From an uncultured Pseudomonadota bacterium (GTDB lineage: Bacteria; Pseudomonadota; Gammaproteobacteria; Burkholderiales; SG8-39), in NCBI GenBank assembly GCA_903909415.1, contig CAIVVS010000349.1, positions 1 through 8,294 on the forward strand: a stretch of 8,294 nucleotides of DNA, read 5' to 3'. The position numbers and the translations under genes were made by a program. Of this stretch, positions 1-6,987 are shown one piece after another. The notes below the pieces were generated by a model. That model worked only from the letters and a program-made list of their open reading frames with translations, had not been told where the DNA came from and did no database searches. The first letter of the stretch is position 1; each line of letters opens with the position of its first letter.

Positions 1-599
1 CAGTCGCCGATGAACAGGCCGGTGAGGTCGGGGCCGGCATGGCGCAGGAAGGGCGCCGCGCCCTCGCGCGCGCCGGCCCCCGTGCGCGCCAGCGTGCCGT
101 CAGCGAGGATGACGGCCAGGCCGATCACGCCGTCCATGCTGGCCGGCATGCCCTGCGACACGGCGCCGCCCACGGTGCTGGCCGCGCCCGAGATCGGGCC
201 GGGCAGCAGGGTGCGCAGGCCGTGCGGCGCGAGCGCATCGGCCAGCGTCTGCCAGGTCGTGCCCGCGCCGACCACCGCGTACAGGTCCTGCGCGTGGATC
301 GTGATCGCGTCCATGCGCGCGGTGTCCACCACCACTGCGGGCGTCGATGCGGCCGTGCCGCCGGTATAGGACAGGCCGGCGCCGCGCGCCAGCATGCAGC
401 GCCCGGCCTGCGCGGCGATGCGCACCGCCTCCGCGGCTTCGCGCGTCGAGCCGGGGCGCACCACCAGTTCGGCGCTTGCGCCGCCGGGAAAGGGAAACAG
501 GTCTGCGGTCGCGAGCGCGAGTGCCGCAGGGTCGCGGCTGACATGGGCCGCGCCCAGCGCGTGGGTAAGTGACCCGGCAAGTTGTTCGGTGCTGTGCAT
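1..599 (-). CDS. FAD-binding oxidase, VAO/GlcD type (N-terminal part, cut by window edge)
   Basis: The minus-strand frame opens at an ATG at 599-597 and stays open to base 1, giving 199 residues; the C-terminus lies outside the window. The protein is the N-terminal FAD-binding half of a VAO/PCMH-fold flavoprotein, the family of glycolate and D-lactate oxidases. RGAGLSYTGG (residues 72-81) is the pyrophosphate-binding loop. GPISGAASTVGGAVSQG (134-150) and the following G-rich stretch form the second FAD-contacting region, and GPDLTGLFIGD (189-199) is the conserved segment leading to the rest of the fold. These enzymes oxidise 2-hydroxy acids and similar substrates in the cytoplasm; the substrate cannot be read here because the cap domain is missing. 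An in-frame TGA lies eleven codons upstream with no other start between, so the start is firm, although no good Shine-Dalgarno is seen. It diverges from the acyl-CoA synthetase. Family confident, substrate unknown. Confidence 0.88.
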   Translation of the reverse strand, partial: MHSTEQLAGSLTHALGAAHVSRDPAALALATADLFPFPGGASAELVVRPGSTREAAEAVRIAAQAGRCMLARGAGLSYTGGTAASTPAVVVDTARMDAITIHAQDLYAVVGAGTTWQTLADALAPHGLRTLLPGPISGAASTVGGAVSQGMPASMDGVIGLAVILADGTLARTGAGAREGAAPFLRHAGPDLTGLFIGD

Positions 600-695
600 C
601 AGGTCGCGTGATTCAGTTGGTGTGATTCAGGCTGCATAAACTGCAATAGTATCGGCAATCAACCCACGCCCTTCACCAACCAGACTGGCACCCCC
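600..695. promoter_or_regulatory. Divergent intergenic control region, FAD oxidase / acyl-CoA synthetase
   Basis: This 96-base gap separates two divergent start codons and must hold both promoters. It is less GC-rich than the genes around it, especially at 607-660. It contains a 9-base direct repeat (608-616 and 622-630) and a dyad TGCA-N5-TGCA at 633-645, which fits the T-N11-A form of LysR-type binding sites. A weak minus-strand promoter candidate is TTGATT, 17 bases, then TTATGC, reading leftwards from about 662. On the plus strand TAGTAT (647-652) could serve as a -10 but has no convincing -35. The promoter positions are guesses; the repeats are directly visible. No regulator gene lies in the window. 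Confidence 0.4.
608..630. repeat. Direct repeat GTGATTCAG, two copies, 14-base period
   Basis: GTGATTCAG occurs at 608-616 and again at 622-630, so the copies start 14 bases apart. It lies directly upstream of the FAD oxidase start (599) and about 65 bases upstream of the synthetase start. It could be a pair of regulator half-sites or a small slippage duplication; the sequence alone does not decide. Confidence 0.6.
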
Positions 696-2228
696 ATGCC
701 CGACAGCATCCGCCGCGGCGGCTCGCGTTCCATCCTGATCGCCGACGGCATCCGCGCCGCCGCCTTCCGCACGCCCGACAAGGTCGCGATCACGGAGTCC
801 GGCCGCTCGCTCACCTACCGCAGCCTGGTCGACCGCATCGACCGCATGTCGAACGTCGCCATCGGCCTGGGCTTGGCCAAGGGCGACTTCGCCGCGATCC
901 AGTGCCGCAACCGGCTGGAGTACCTGGAACTGATGTGCGGGCTGTCCTCTGCCGGCGTGGCCTCGGCCACCATCGGGCCCGCCGCCTCCGGTCCGGAGCT
1001 GCGCTTCATCTGCGAGGACTCGCGCGCGCGCGTGCTGTTCGTGGACGAGTCGCTGGCCGAGCAGGCGCGCGCCTTCGCGCCGCCCACGGTGGAACGCATC
1101 ATCGTGATGGAGCGCGAGCACGAGGACCTGCTCGCGCGCGCTTCGTCCTCGCGCTGCGACGTGGATGTCACCGAGTCCGACATCTTCTCGGTGCCCTACA
1201 CCTCGGGTGCGACCGGCCGTCCCAAGGGCGTGATGCTGTCGCACCGCGGCCGGGTGCTGGCCTGCTACGCGATGGCGGCCGAGCACGGCTGCTACGGGCC
1301 GGACGACCGCGCGGTGGCGACCACGCCCATGTTCCATGGCGCCGGCTTCCTGATGACCCTGGTCCCGGTGTTCTTCGGCGGCTCGGTCACGCTGCTGCCG
1401 CGCTTCGACATCGAGGCGCTGCTGGAGGCCGCCACGCGCACCCAGGCCAGCAGCGTGTACATGGTGCCCACCCACTTCGCCGCGCTGTTCGCGCTGGGCG
1501 AGAAGGCGCGCCGCTACGACACCCGCGCGCTCAAGGCGGTGATCTCCGGCACCGCGCCGCTGGCGCAGGCGATGAAGGCCGACATCATTGCCCACTTCGG
1601 CGAGGGCCTGCTGTACGAGCGCTACGGCACCACCGAGACCAACATCGCGACCGCGCTGCGCCCGCGCGACCAGCTGCGCAAGGTGGCCTGCGTCGGCCAG
1701 CCGCTGCCGGCCACGCACCTGCGGCTGCTCGATGACGAGGGCAACGAGTGCGCGCCCGGCGAGGTCGGCGAGCTCGCGGTGGCCTCGCCCTACCTGTTCG
1801 CCGGCTACCTCAACATGCCCGAGGCGACCGCGAAGTCGATGCGCGGCGACTGGTTCGTCACCGGTGACCTCGCCCGCATCGACGAGGAAGGCTATGCCTA
1901 CATCGTCGACCGCAAGAACGACATGATCATCACCGGCGGCGAGAACGTCTATCCGCGCGAGGTGGAGGAAGTGCTGATCGCGCATCCGGCGGTGGCTGAG
2001 TGCGCGGTGGCCGGGCTGCAGCACGCCTACTGGGGCGAGGCGGTCACGGCGTGGGTGGTGCTGCGCGCCGGCATGAACGCCGACGCCGCCGAACTCACCC
2101 GCGCCTGCCGCGAGAAGCTCTCGGCCTACAAGGTGCCCAAGCAGGTGAACCTGGTCGGGGCGCTGCCGCGCAATTCCATGGGCAAGATCCTGCGGCGCGA
2201 GCTGCGCGCCAAGGGCGCCACTACCTGA
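696..2228 (+). CDS. AMP-forming acyl-CoA synthetase (class I adenylate-forming family)
   Basis: This 510-residue protein is a complete acyl-CoA synthetase. It activates a carboxylic acid with ATP to an acyl-adenylate and transfers it to CoA. All core motifs are present: the P-loop YTSGATGRPKG (168-178), YERYGTTET (307-315) for adenine binding, TGD (389-391), the hinge region DRKNDMIITGGENVYP (405-420), and PRNSMGK with the catalytic lysine at residue 497. The length is typical of medium/long-chain or aromatic-acid ligases, and the substrate pocket does not tell me which. The frame has no alternative start upstream of the ATG at 696, and the Shine-Dalgarno is poor. It diverges from the FAD oxidase, so the two may share a regulator and a catabolic role, which is inference. 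It ends 15 bases from the convergent folate gene. Family certain, substrate unknown. Confidence 0.95.
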   Translation: MPDSIRRGGSRSILIADGIRAAAFRTPDKVAITESGRSLTYRSLVDRIDRMSNVAIGLGLAKGDFAAIQCRNRLEYLELMCGLSSAGVASATIGPAASGPELRFICEDSRARVLFVDESLAEQARAFAPPTVERIIVMEREHEDLLARASSSRCDVDVTESDIFSVPYTSGATGRPKGVMLSHRGRVLACYAMAAEHGCYGPDDRAVATTPMFHGAGFLMTLVPVFFGGSVTLLPRFDIEALLEAATRTQASSVYMVPTHFAALFALGEKARRYDTRALKAVISGTAPLAQAMKADIIAHFGEGLLYERYGTTETNIATALRPRDQLRKVACVGQPLPATHLRLLDDEGNECAPGEVGELAVASPYLFAGYLNMPEATAKSMRGDWFVTGDLARIDEEGYAYIVDRKNDMIITGGENVYPREVEEVLIAHPAVAECAVAGLQHAYWGEAVTAWVVLRAGMNADAAELTRACREKLSAYKVPKQVNLVGALPRNSMGKILRRELRAKGATT

Positions 2229-2248
2229 GTCCCTGCCTCAGCCTCAGG
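2224..2248. terminator. Weak hairpin at the convergent gene ends (possible bidirectional terminator)
   Basis: CCTGAG (2224-2229) pairs with CTCAGG (2243-2248) around a 13-base loop; an alternative is CTGAG (2225-2229) with CTCAG (2237-2241). The hairpin spans both stop codons of the convergent synthetase and cyclo-ligase genes. There is no T-run on either side, so at best it is a poor intrinsic terminator. Confidence 0.2.
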
Positions 2249-2858
2249 CCGCCACCAGCCGCCCGGCTTCGCGCCGGAACGCGCCGGCCTCGGTGACCAC
2301 CCAGTCCAGCGGGATGTCGTGCTCCTGGGGCTGGATGCTGGGCATGCGCAGCAGCTCGTAGGCGGTGCCGATCACCAGCGGGCGTTCGGGCAGCGCCGCC
2401 AGCGTGCGGTCGAAGTAGCCGCCGCCATAGCCCAGCCGGTAGCCGCCTTCGTCGAAGCCCACCACCGGCAGCAGCACCACGTCCGGCGTGACTGCGGGCG
2501 AGTCCGCGGGATAGGGGATGCCCAGCGGCCCGTCGGCCAGCACGGTGGATTCATCCCAGGCGCGGAACACCAGCGGCGTCTTCGGCGCCACCACCACGGG
2601 CAGCGCGGCGCGCGCGCCGCTCGCACGCAGCCGCTTCACCAGGCCGCGCGCGTCGTACTCGCGCTTGTAGGGCCAGCAGAAGCCGATGCAGGTCCGGGTG
2701 GCATCGACGCCGGCGCATTGCAGCGCATGCAGCACGTGCGCATCCATGCGCGACTGCCATTCGCCCAGTTGCTGCGGCGTGCACGCCAGGCGCGCCGCGA
2801 TCAGGCGCTCGCGCTCGGCGCGTCGCCACAGGCGGAGCGGCTCGGGTATCGGTGCCAT
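2244..2858 (-). CDS. 5-formyltetrahydrofolate cyclo-ligase
   Basis: The 204-residue protein belongs to the MTHFS (YgfA/FAU1) family. The enzyme converts 5-formyl-THF to 5,10-methenyl-THF with ATP, returning a storage folate to the one-carbon pool in the cytoplasm. The signature is clear: a basic N-terminal helix (RRAERERLIAARLA, 12-25), IGFCWPYKREYDARGL (58-73) for substrate binding, VVLLPVVGFDEGGYRLGYGG (127-146) running into GYFDR, where GYGGGYFDR (143-151) is the family nucleotide/phosphate site, and the C-terminal DIPLDWVVTE (181-190). The length is slightly above the usual 180-200. The start at 2858 fits the family N-terminus and has a modest AAGAG about 8 bases upstream. The gene diverges from the transglycosylase and converges on the synthetase, so it is transcribed alone in this window. 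It is the family often called ygfA or fau; I leave the symbol blank. Confidence 0.95.
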   Translation of the reverse strand: MAPIPEPLRLWRRAERERLIAARLACTPQQLGEWQSRMDAHVLHALQCAGVDATRTCIGFCWPYKREYDARGLVKRLRASGARAALPVVVAPKTPLVFRAWDESTVLADGPLGIPYPADSPAVTPDVVLLPVVGFDEGGYRLGYGGGYFDRTLAALPERPLVIGTAYELLRMPSIQPQEHDIPLDWVVTEAGAFRREAGRLVAA

Positions 2859-2988
2859 GGCCGGTCTCTTGGAAAAATGCCCGAAAATGCGGGAAGTGGC
2901 TGATTTTGTTTGCTATTTTGGTGCGCCTGCGAGCGGGGGTGATATGCTCGCGAGTGTGATGCATCCCGCAATGCCCAGGACGCCTGCC
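2859..2988. promoter_or_regulatory. Divergent intergenic region, cyclo-ligase / lytic transglycosylase
   Basis: This 130-base gap lies between divergent start codons, and its stretch 2871-2920 is the most AT-rich of the window. For the plus strand I can suggest TTGGTG (2918-2923) and TATGCT (2943-2948), but the 19-base spacer is long. AAAATGC is repeated at 2874-2880 and 2884-2890. GCGAGC (2929-2934) pairs with GCTCGC (2946-2951), and CTCGCGAG (2947-2954) is a perfect palindrome over the expected transcription start. The AGGA at 2977-2980, eight bases before the ATG at 2989, is the best ribosome-binding site here and sets the transglycosylase start. Promoter calls are tentative. Confidence 0.4.
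2874..2890. repeat. AAAATGC direct repeat, exactly 10-base period
   Basis: AAAATGC occurs at 2874-2880 and 2884-2890, one helical turn apart, just upstream of the cyclo-ligase start. The spacing would place both copies on the same DNA face, as in tandem operator half-sites. With two short copies, chance remains possible. Confidence 0.4.
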
Positions 2989-5145
2989 ATGCGCCGGACC
3001 AATATAGCACCGCTGTTTGCGGTCGCTTGGTGGTCAATGGCCCTGTCGGTGGCGTTGGCCTGCGTGCCACCTGGCGCGATGGCGGCCGACAAGAAGAAGC
3101 CCGCCGCGCAGAAGCTCGCCAAGGTGGCGCCGGTCGCGCTGGCCGCGCCCGCCGCGGTGCTCTCGCAGGACGACCTCGCCAAGCTGCCCGCCATCGCCGC
3201 CGCGCGTGATGCCTTCCGCGCCGGTGACCGCGCTCGCCTCGCGCGCATCGCCGCGCCCTTGCAAGGCCATGTGCTCCAGCCCTACCTCGACTACTGGCAG
3301 CTGCGCCAGCGGCTGGAGGAGGCCGGCGAGGAAGACATCCGCGCCTTCCTCGCCAAGCAGGGCAACACGCCCACCGTGGGCGGCGGTCCCGCGTCCACCT
3401 ACGTGGGCGAGTTGCTGCGCCGTGACTGGTTGCGCCTACTGGTCAGGCGCAACGCCTGGGAGACCTACCTGCAGGAGCATCCCTGGTCGCTGAACGACGA
3501 GCCCGACCTCGCGTGCTTCCACCTGCTCGCGCGCTGGAATTCGCATGCCGACCTGGGCGCGCTGGACGAGGTGCGCGAGTTCTGGGCCGCGCCGCGCGAG
3601 CTGCCCGACGGCTGCGTGCCGGTGGCCGAGGCCATGCTCGCGCGCCAGCCCTCGCCCGCGCCCATGGTGTGGGAGCGCTTCCGCACGCTGGTGGAGGCCA
3701 ACCAGCTCAACGCCGCCAAGCGCGTGCTCGCCTGGCTGCCCGCCGGCGAGGCGATGGCCGCCGGCCGCGCCGACGCGGTGCTGGGCGCGCCGGCGCGCTT
3801 CATCGAGTACCCGCCCGACCTCGCCTCCAAGCAGAACCGCGAGCTCATGATGCTGGCGCTGCAGCGCGTCGCGCGCGGCGAGCCGCAACTGGCCGCGAGC
3901 TACTGGGACGCGAAGCTGCGCGGCAAGTTCACCGCCGACGAACAGGCGCATGTCTGGGGGCAGATCGGCCTGTTCGGCGCGCGCCGCCTGGTGCCGGACG
4001 CGGTGGACTGGTTCGCCGCCGCCGGCGACGCGCGCCTGCCCGACGAGCACCTGGCATGGCGCGCGCGCATCGCGCTGCGCGAGGGCCGCTGGGACCAGGT
4101 GCGCGCCGCGATCCTGCGCATGAGCCCGCTGTCGCGCAATGACCCGGCCTGGCTGTACTGGCTGGGCCGCGCCGCGCTGGTGCTGGAGCCGGCCAGGCCC
4201 GAGGTGGCGCGCGCGCTGTTCACGCGCATCGCCGGCGACCCGCACTTCTACGGCCTGCTCGCCGCCGAGGAGCTCGGCCTGCCGATGAAGCTGCCGGCGC
4301 GCATCACGCCGCTCACCCGGCAGGAGATGGACGAGGCCGCCGGCAACCCCGGCCTGCGCCGCGCGCTCGCCTTGATGCAGGCGGGGCTGCGCATGGAGGG
4401 CATACGCGAGTGGAACTGGTCGCTGCGCGGCATGGAAGACCGCCAGCTGCTGGCCGCCGCCGAGCTCGCGCGCAACAACGCCGCCTGGGACCGGGTCATC
4501 AACACCGCGGAGCGCACGCTGGGCGCGCACGACTTCACGCTGCGCTACCTCGCGCCCTACCGCGACGTGCTGTCGCGCGAGGCGCGCGCGCAGCAGCTCG
4601 AGGAGTTCTGGGTGCTGGGGCTGGTGCGCCAGGAAAGCCGCTTCGTGTTCGACGCCAAGTCCACCGTGGGCGCCTCCGGCCTGATGCAGCTGATGCCGGC
4701 CACCGCCAAGTGGGTCGCCGGCAAGATGGGCCTGCGCGACTACCACCAGGGACGGGTCAATGACGTGGACACCAACGCGCAGCTGGGCACCTACTACCTG
4801 CGCCAGGTGCTGAACGACCTGGATGGCAGCCCGGTGCTGGCTTCGGCGGCGTACAACGCCGGCCCGGGCCGCGCGCGCGCCTGGCGCGCCCCGCGCCCGA
4901 TCGAGGGCGCGATCTACGCCGAGTCAATCCCGTTCAACGAGACGCGCGACTACGTGAAGAAGGTCATGGCCAACACCGTGTTCTACGCGGCGGTGCTGGC
5001 CGAGGACCAGCGCGCCGGCAAGCTGCCCGCGGGCGAGTCCCAGCCGCTGCCCGCGCGCGGGCTGAAGTCACGCCTGGGGGTGATCGCGCCCAAGGGCGGC
5101 GCCGCGTCGGACAAGTCGGCCACGCGGGACCCCTCGCTGCCCTAG
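2989..5145 (+). CDS. Soluble lytic murein transglycosylase, Slt70-like
   Basis: This 718-residue periplasmic enzyme cleaves the MurNAc-GlcNAc bond of peptidoglycan to leave 1,6-anhydro-MurNAc. It opens with a signal peptide: RR, a hydrophobic core (about 7-26), and a likely cleavage after AMA (residue 32) before a lysine-rich stretch. Residues about 60-520 are helical, Ala/Arg/Trp-rich repeats typical of the Slt70 superhelical U-domain. The catalytic SLT domain follows at about 537-675: the general acid is Glu549 in VRQESRF, with GLMQLMPAT (564-572) and AYNAG (621-625), all family hallmarks. A Pro/Gly-rich tail of about 40 residues ends the protein. The frame is open from 2686, but the start at 2989 is chosen because it gives the signal peptide and has AGGA eight bases upstream; starts at 2944, 2959 and 2971 fit less well. 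A VALAC sequence ending at Cys25 raises the possibility of a lipoprotein. Confidence 0.94.
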   Translation: MRRTNIAPLFAVAWWSMALSVALACVPPGAMAADKKKPAAQKLAKVAPVALAAPAAVLSQDDLAKLPAIAAARDAFRAGDRARLARIAAPLQGHVLQPYLDYWQLRQRLEEAGEEDIRAFLAKQGNTPTVGGGPASTYVGELLRRDWLRLLVRRNAWETYLQEHPWSLNDEPDLACFHLLARWNSHADLGALDEVREFWAAPRELPDGCVPVAEAMLARQPSPAPMVWERFRTLVEANQLNAAKRVLAWLPAGEAMAAGRADAVLGAPARFIEYPPDLASKQNRELMMLALQRVARGEPQLAASYWDAKLRGKFTADEQAHVWGQIGLFGARRLVPDAVDWFAAAGDARLPDEHLAWRARIALREGRWDQVRAAILRMSPLSRNDPAWLYWLGRAALVLEPARPEVARALFTRIAGDPHFYGLLAAEELGLPMKLPARITPLTRQEMDEAAGNPGLRRALALMQAGLRMEGIREWNWSLRGMEDRQLLAAAELARNNAAWDRVINTAERTLGAHDFTLRYLAPYRDVLSREARAQQLEEFWVLGLVRQESRFVFDAKSTVGASGLMQLMPATAKWVAGKMGLRDYHQGRVNDVDTNAQLGTYYLRQVLNDLDGSPVLASAAYNAGPGRARAWRAPRPIEGAIYAESIPFNETRDYVKKVMANTVFYAAVLAEDQRAGKLPAGESQPLPARGLKSRLGVIAPKGGAASDKSATRDPSLP

Positions 5146-5148
5146 CAT

Positions 5149-5176
5149 CGGGCCCCGGGTTGCGGCGACGGGCCCG
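5149..5176 (+). terminator. GC-rich hairpin after the transglycosylase gene
   Basis: CGGGCCC (5149-5155) pairs perfectly with GGGCCCG (5170-5176) across a 14-base loop, starting four bases after the stop codon. A second pairing, GCCCCG (5152-5157) with CGGGGC (5181-5186), competes. No T-run follows, so it may be a Rho-dependent or 3'-end-stabilising structure rather than a classical terminator. Confidence 0.3.
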
Positions 5177-5258
5177 GCCGCGGGGCGAAACCGGCGCGGA
5201 CGCGGGCATGCCGCACGCTGGCCGCGCCGAATCCTCCCGCTCCGTGCAGCGCAGCAAG

Positions 5259-5264
5259 TAAAAT
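5259..5264 (+). promoter_or_regulatory. Candidate -10 box TAAAAT for the NDUFA9-gst-cca operon
   Basis: TAAAAT matches the sigma-70 -10 consensus at five of six positions and stands out in a very GC-rich 173-base gap. At 17 bases upstream the sequence is CCCGCT, which is no recognisable -35, so the promoter would need an activator or is weak. Transcription would start near 5271 and run straight into the hairpin at 5281-5297. Confidence 0.35.
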
Positions 5265-5280
5265 CCCCTGACTCCCACCC

Positions 5281-5297
5281 TGCGCCGGTCCGGCGCA
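5281..5297 (+). promoter_or_regulatory. Perfect 7-bp hairpin in the leader of the NDUFA9-like gene
   Basis: TGCGCCG (5281-5287) and CGGCGCA (5291-5297) are perfect inverted repeats with a three-base loop GTC. It ends 21 bases before the start codon and, if the TAAAAT box is used, begins about 10 bases into the mRNA. It could protect the 5' end or modulate ribosome access, or be a protein-binding dyad. Confidence 0.35.
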
Positions 5298-5318
5298 CAC
5301 ACGCAGCAGACAGGTTCC

Positions 5319-6278
5319 ATGAGCAAGATCCTCGTACTCGGCGGCACCGGTTACATCGGCGGCCATCTCGTCCAGGCCCTGGCCGACGCCGGCCACATCG
5401 TCCTGGTCCCCACGCGCCGGCGCGAACGCGCCAAGCACCTGATCACGCTGGCCACGGTGGACGTGGTGCAGGCCGACATCCACGATCCGGCCGTGCTGCA
5501 ACGCCTGGCCACCGGCTGCGACGCGGTGGTCAACCTGGTCGGCGTGCTCCAGAGCCGCAACGGCGTGCCCTTCGGGCCCGGCTTCGCGCGCGCCCATGCC
5601 GAGCTGCCGCGCAAGGTGGTCGAGGCCTGCGAGCGCGCCGGCGTGACGCGCCTGCTGCACATGAGCGCGCTGGGCGCGCGCACCGACGGCCCCAGCCAGT
5701 ACCTGCGTTCCAAGGGGCAGGGCGAGGCCTGGGTGCTTGCCGCGCAGAAAAAGCTGCGCGTCACCGTGTTCCGTCCCTCGGTGGTGTTCGGCCCGGACGA
5801 CGCCTTCCTCAACCTGTTCGCGCGCCTGCAGGCGCTGCTGCCGGTGGTGTTCCTCGGCATGCCGCAGGCGCGCTTCCAGCCGGTGTACGTGGGCGACGTG
5901 GTGCGCGCCTTCATGGCCGCGCTGGAAGGCCCGCATGCGCGCGACTCGGTCGGCCGGTCCTACGACCTGGTCGGCCCCAGGGTGTACACGCTGCGCGAGC
6001 TGGTGGCCTTCGCCGGCCGCGCCAGCGGCAACCCGCGCCCGGTCTTCGGCCTGTCGGAACGGCTGGCCTACCTGCAGGCCTTCATCCTCGAATGCCTGCC
6101 CGGCAAGCTGATGTCGCGCGACAACGTGAAGTCGATGGGCGAGGACAACGTCTCGTCCGAGCCGCTGCCCTTCGGCCTGGCGCCCACCGCGCTGGAGGAT
6201 GCCGCGCCCGCCTGGCTGGGCGGCAGCGGCACCACGCGCGAGCGCTACGACCGCTACCGCAACCGCGCGGCGCGCTGA
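5319..6278 (+). CDS. NDUFA9-like NAD(P)-binding protein (atypical/extended SDR)
   Basis: The 319-residue protein is an atypical short-chain dehydrogenase/reductase close to the mitochondrial complex I accessory subunit NDUFA9/39 kDa and to bacterial quinone-reductase-like proteins. The Rossmann signature GGTGYIGG is at residues 8-15, directly after a first beta strand (KILVLG). The arginine-rich [10 protein letters not shown] (31-40) after strand two suggests preference for NADP(H). HMSALGA (114-120) provides the SDR serine, and Y128-x3-K132 (YLRSK) is the catalytic pair. YVGDVVRAF (190-198) is the conserved later segment of the family. A role in complex I assembly or quinone metabolism is often assumed in bacteria but unproven; here the gene lies among cell-wall and tRNA genes, not with nuo genes. 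The start has only AGG four bases upstream. A 16-base gap separates it from gst, so the two are probably cotranscribed. Confidence 0.88.
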   Translation: MSKILVLGGTGYIGGHLVQALADAGHIVLVPTRRRERAKHLITLATVDVVQADIHDPAVLQRLATGCDAVVNLVGVLQSRNGVPFGPGFARAHAELPRKVVEACERAGVTRLLHMSALGARTDGPSQYLRSKGQGEAWVLAAQKKLRVTVFRPSVVFGPDDAFLNLFARLQALLPVVFLGMPQARFQPVYVGDVVRAFMAALEGPHARDSVGRSYDLVGPRVYTLRELVAFAGRASGNPRPVFGLSERLAYLQAFILECLPGKLMSRDNVKSMGEDNVSSEPLPFGLAPTALEDAAPAWLGGSGTTRERYDRYRNRAAR

Positions 6279-6294
6279 GCGGGACGGCCGCGCG

Positions 6295-6987
6295 ATGAGC
6301 ATGCCCGCGCCCGCGCTCCGGCCCCGCCTCGAGCTGGTCATCGCAGACCGCAACTATTCGTCCTGGTCGATGCGGCCCTGGGTCGCCGCGACCCAGGCCG
6401 GCATCGCCTTCGAGACCGTGCTGCTGCGCTTCACCGACGACATCCGCGTCGCCGGCATCGAGCAGTATTACGCCGGGCGCAAGGTGCCGCTGCTGCGGGT
6501 GGACGGCCAGCCGGTGTGGGACTCGCTGGCGATCTGCGAGGCGCTCGCCGAACTGTTCCCCGACCGCGGCCTGTGGCCGGCCGATGCCGCCGCTCGGCGC
6601 ATGGCGCGCTCGGCGTGCGCCGAGATGCACTCGGGCTTCCAGAGCCTGCGCAAGTCCATGCCCATGAACATCGTCGGCGCGCTGCCCGGGCGCGGCATGA
6701 CGCCCGAAGTGCAGCGCGACGTGGACCGCATCGTCGCGGTGTGGCGCGGCTGCCGCGAGGGGTTTGGGCACACTGGCCCGCTGCTGTTCGGCAGCTTCAC
6801 CAATGCGGATGCGTTCTTCGCGCCGGTGGCGATGCGCTTCGCCACCTACGGCGTGGTGCTGCCCGCGGACGCGCAGGCCTACGTGGACGCGCTGCGCGCG
6901 CTGCCCTCGGTGCAGGCCTGGATGGCGGCGGCGCGAGCCGAGTACCGCTACATCGCCGCGGAAGAACCCTACGGCGGCGCCGCGTGA
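6295..6987 (+). CDS. Glutathione S-transferase family protein
   Basis: This 230-residue cytoplasmic protein has the GST layout: a thioredoxin-fold N-terminal domain to about residue 90, then an all-helical C-terminal domain. The N-terminal motif NYSSWSMRPWV (20-30) holds the likely catalytic serine for glutathione activation (Ser22, Ser23 or Ser25). VPLL (64-67) contains the cis-proline, and DSLAI (76-80) is the gamma-glutamyl-binding segment. The helical half includes the usual FTNADAFFAPVAMRF region (168-182), corresponding to the conserved SIADAF-like motif. The substrate is unknown; conjugation, peroxidase or other thiol chemistry are all possible. The start at 6295 has GGGA about 10 bases upstream and gives the expected N-terminus; a second ATG follows two codons later. 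The stop TGA at 6985-6987 overlaps a GTG and begins the first unit of a tandem repeat leading to cca. Confidence 0.9.
   Translation: MSMPAPALRPRLELVIADRNYSSWSMRPWVAATQAGIAFETVLLRFTDDIRVAGIEQYYAGRKVPLLRVDGQPVWDSLAICEALAELFPDRGLWPADAAARRMARSACAEMHSGFQSLRKSMPMNIVGALPGRGMTPEVQRDVDRIVAVWRGCREGFGHTGPLLFGSFTNADAFFAPVAMRFATYGVVLPADAQAYVDALRALPSVQAWMAAARAEYRYIAAEEPYGGAA

Noticed and set aside
39..572. Plus-strand open frames over the left edge
   Set aside because: Arg/Ala/His-rich translation without a domain; the minus strand here encodes a well-defined FAD-binding domain.
1021..1034. Alternating CG runs (also near 4868-4882) as Z-DNA or structural elements
   Set aside because: Such runs are common in Ala/Arg codons of high-GC genes and lie inside conserved coding sequence.
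627..2024. Long minus-strand open frame (465 codons) opposite the acyl-CoA synthetase
   Set aside because: Its translation is His/Arg/Gly/Ala-rich with no recognisable domain and mirrors the GC-rich codons of the plus-strand gene, which has every family motif.
2686..2988. Extended N-terminus of the transglycosylase starting at 2686
   Set aside because: It would overlap the cyclo-ligase gene and bury the signal peptide about 100 residues inside; the ATG at 2989 has an AGGA and a proper export signal.
2859..2988. 6S RNA (ssrS), often found next to this folate gene in proteobacteria
   Set aside because: The gap is only 130 bases, shorter than a roughly 180-base 6S RNA, and I see no long rod-like pairing across it.
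3436..4746. Long minus-strand open frame (436 codons) opposite the transglycosylase
   Set aside because: Low-complexity composition and no domain; the opposite strand carries the SLT-family protein.
6199..6294. Upstream extension of the GST frame to an ATG at 6199
   Set aside because: It overlaps the end of the NDUFA9-like gene and adds an Arg/Ala-rich stretch foreign to GSTs; the ATG at 6295 gives the expected N-terminus.
5142..6353. Minus-strand open frame (403 codons) opposite the NDUFA9-like gene
   Set aside because: Typical antisense shadow in high-GC DNA; no motif, and the sense strand is a clear SDR protein.
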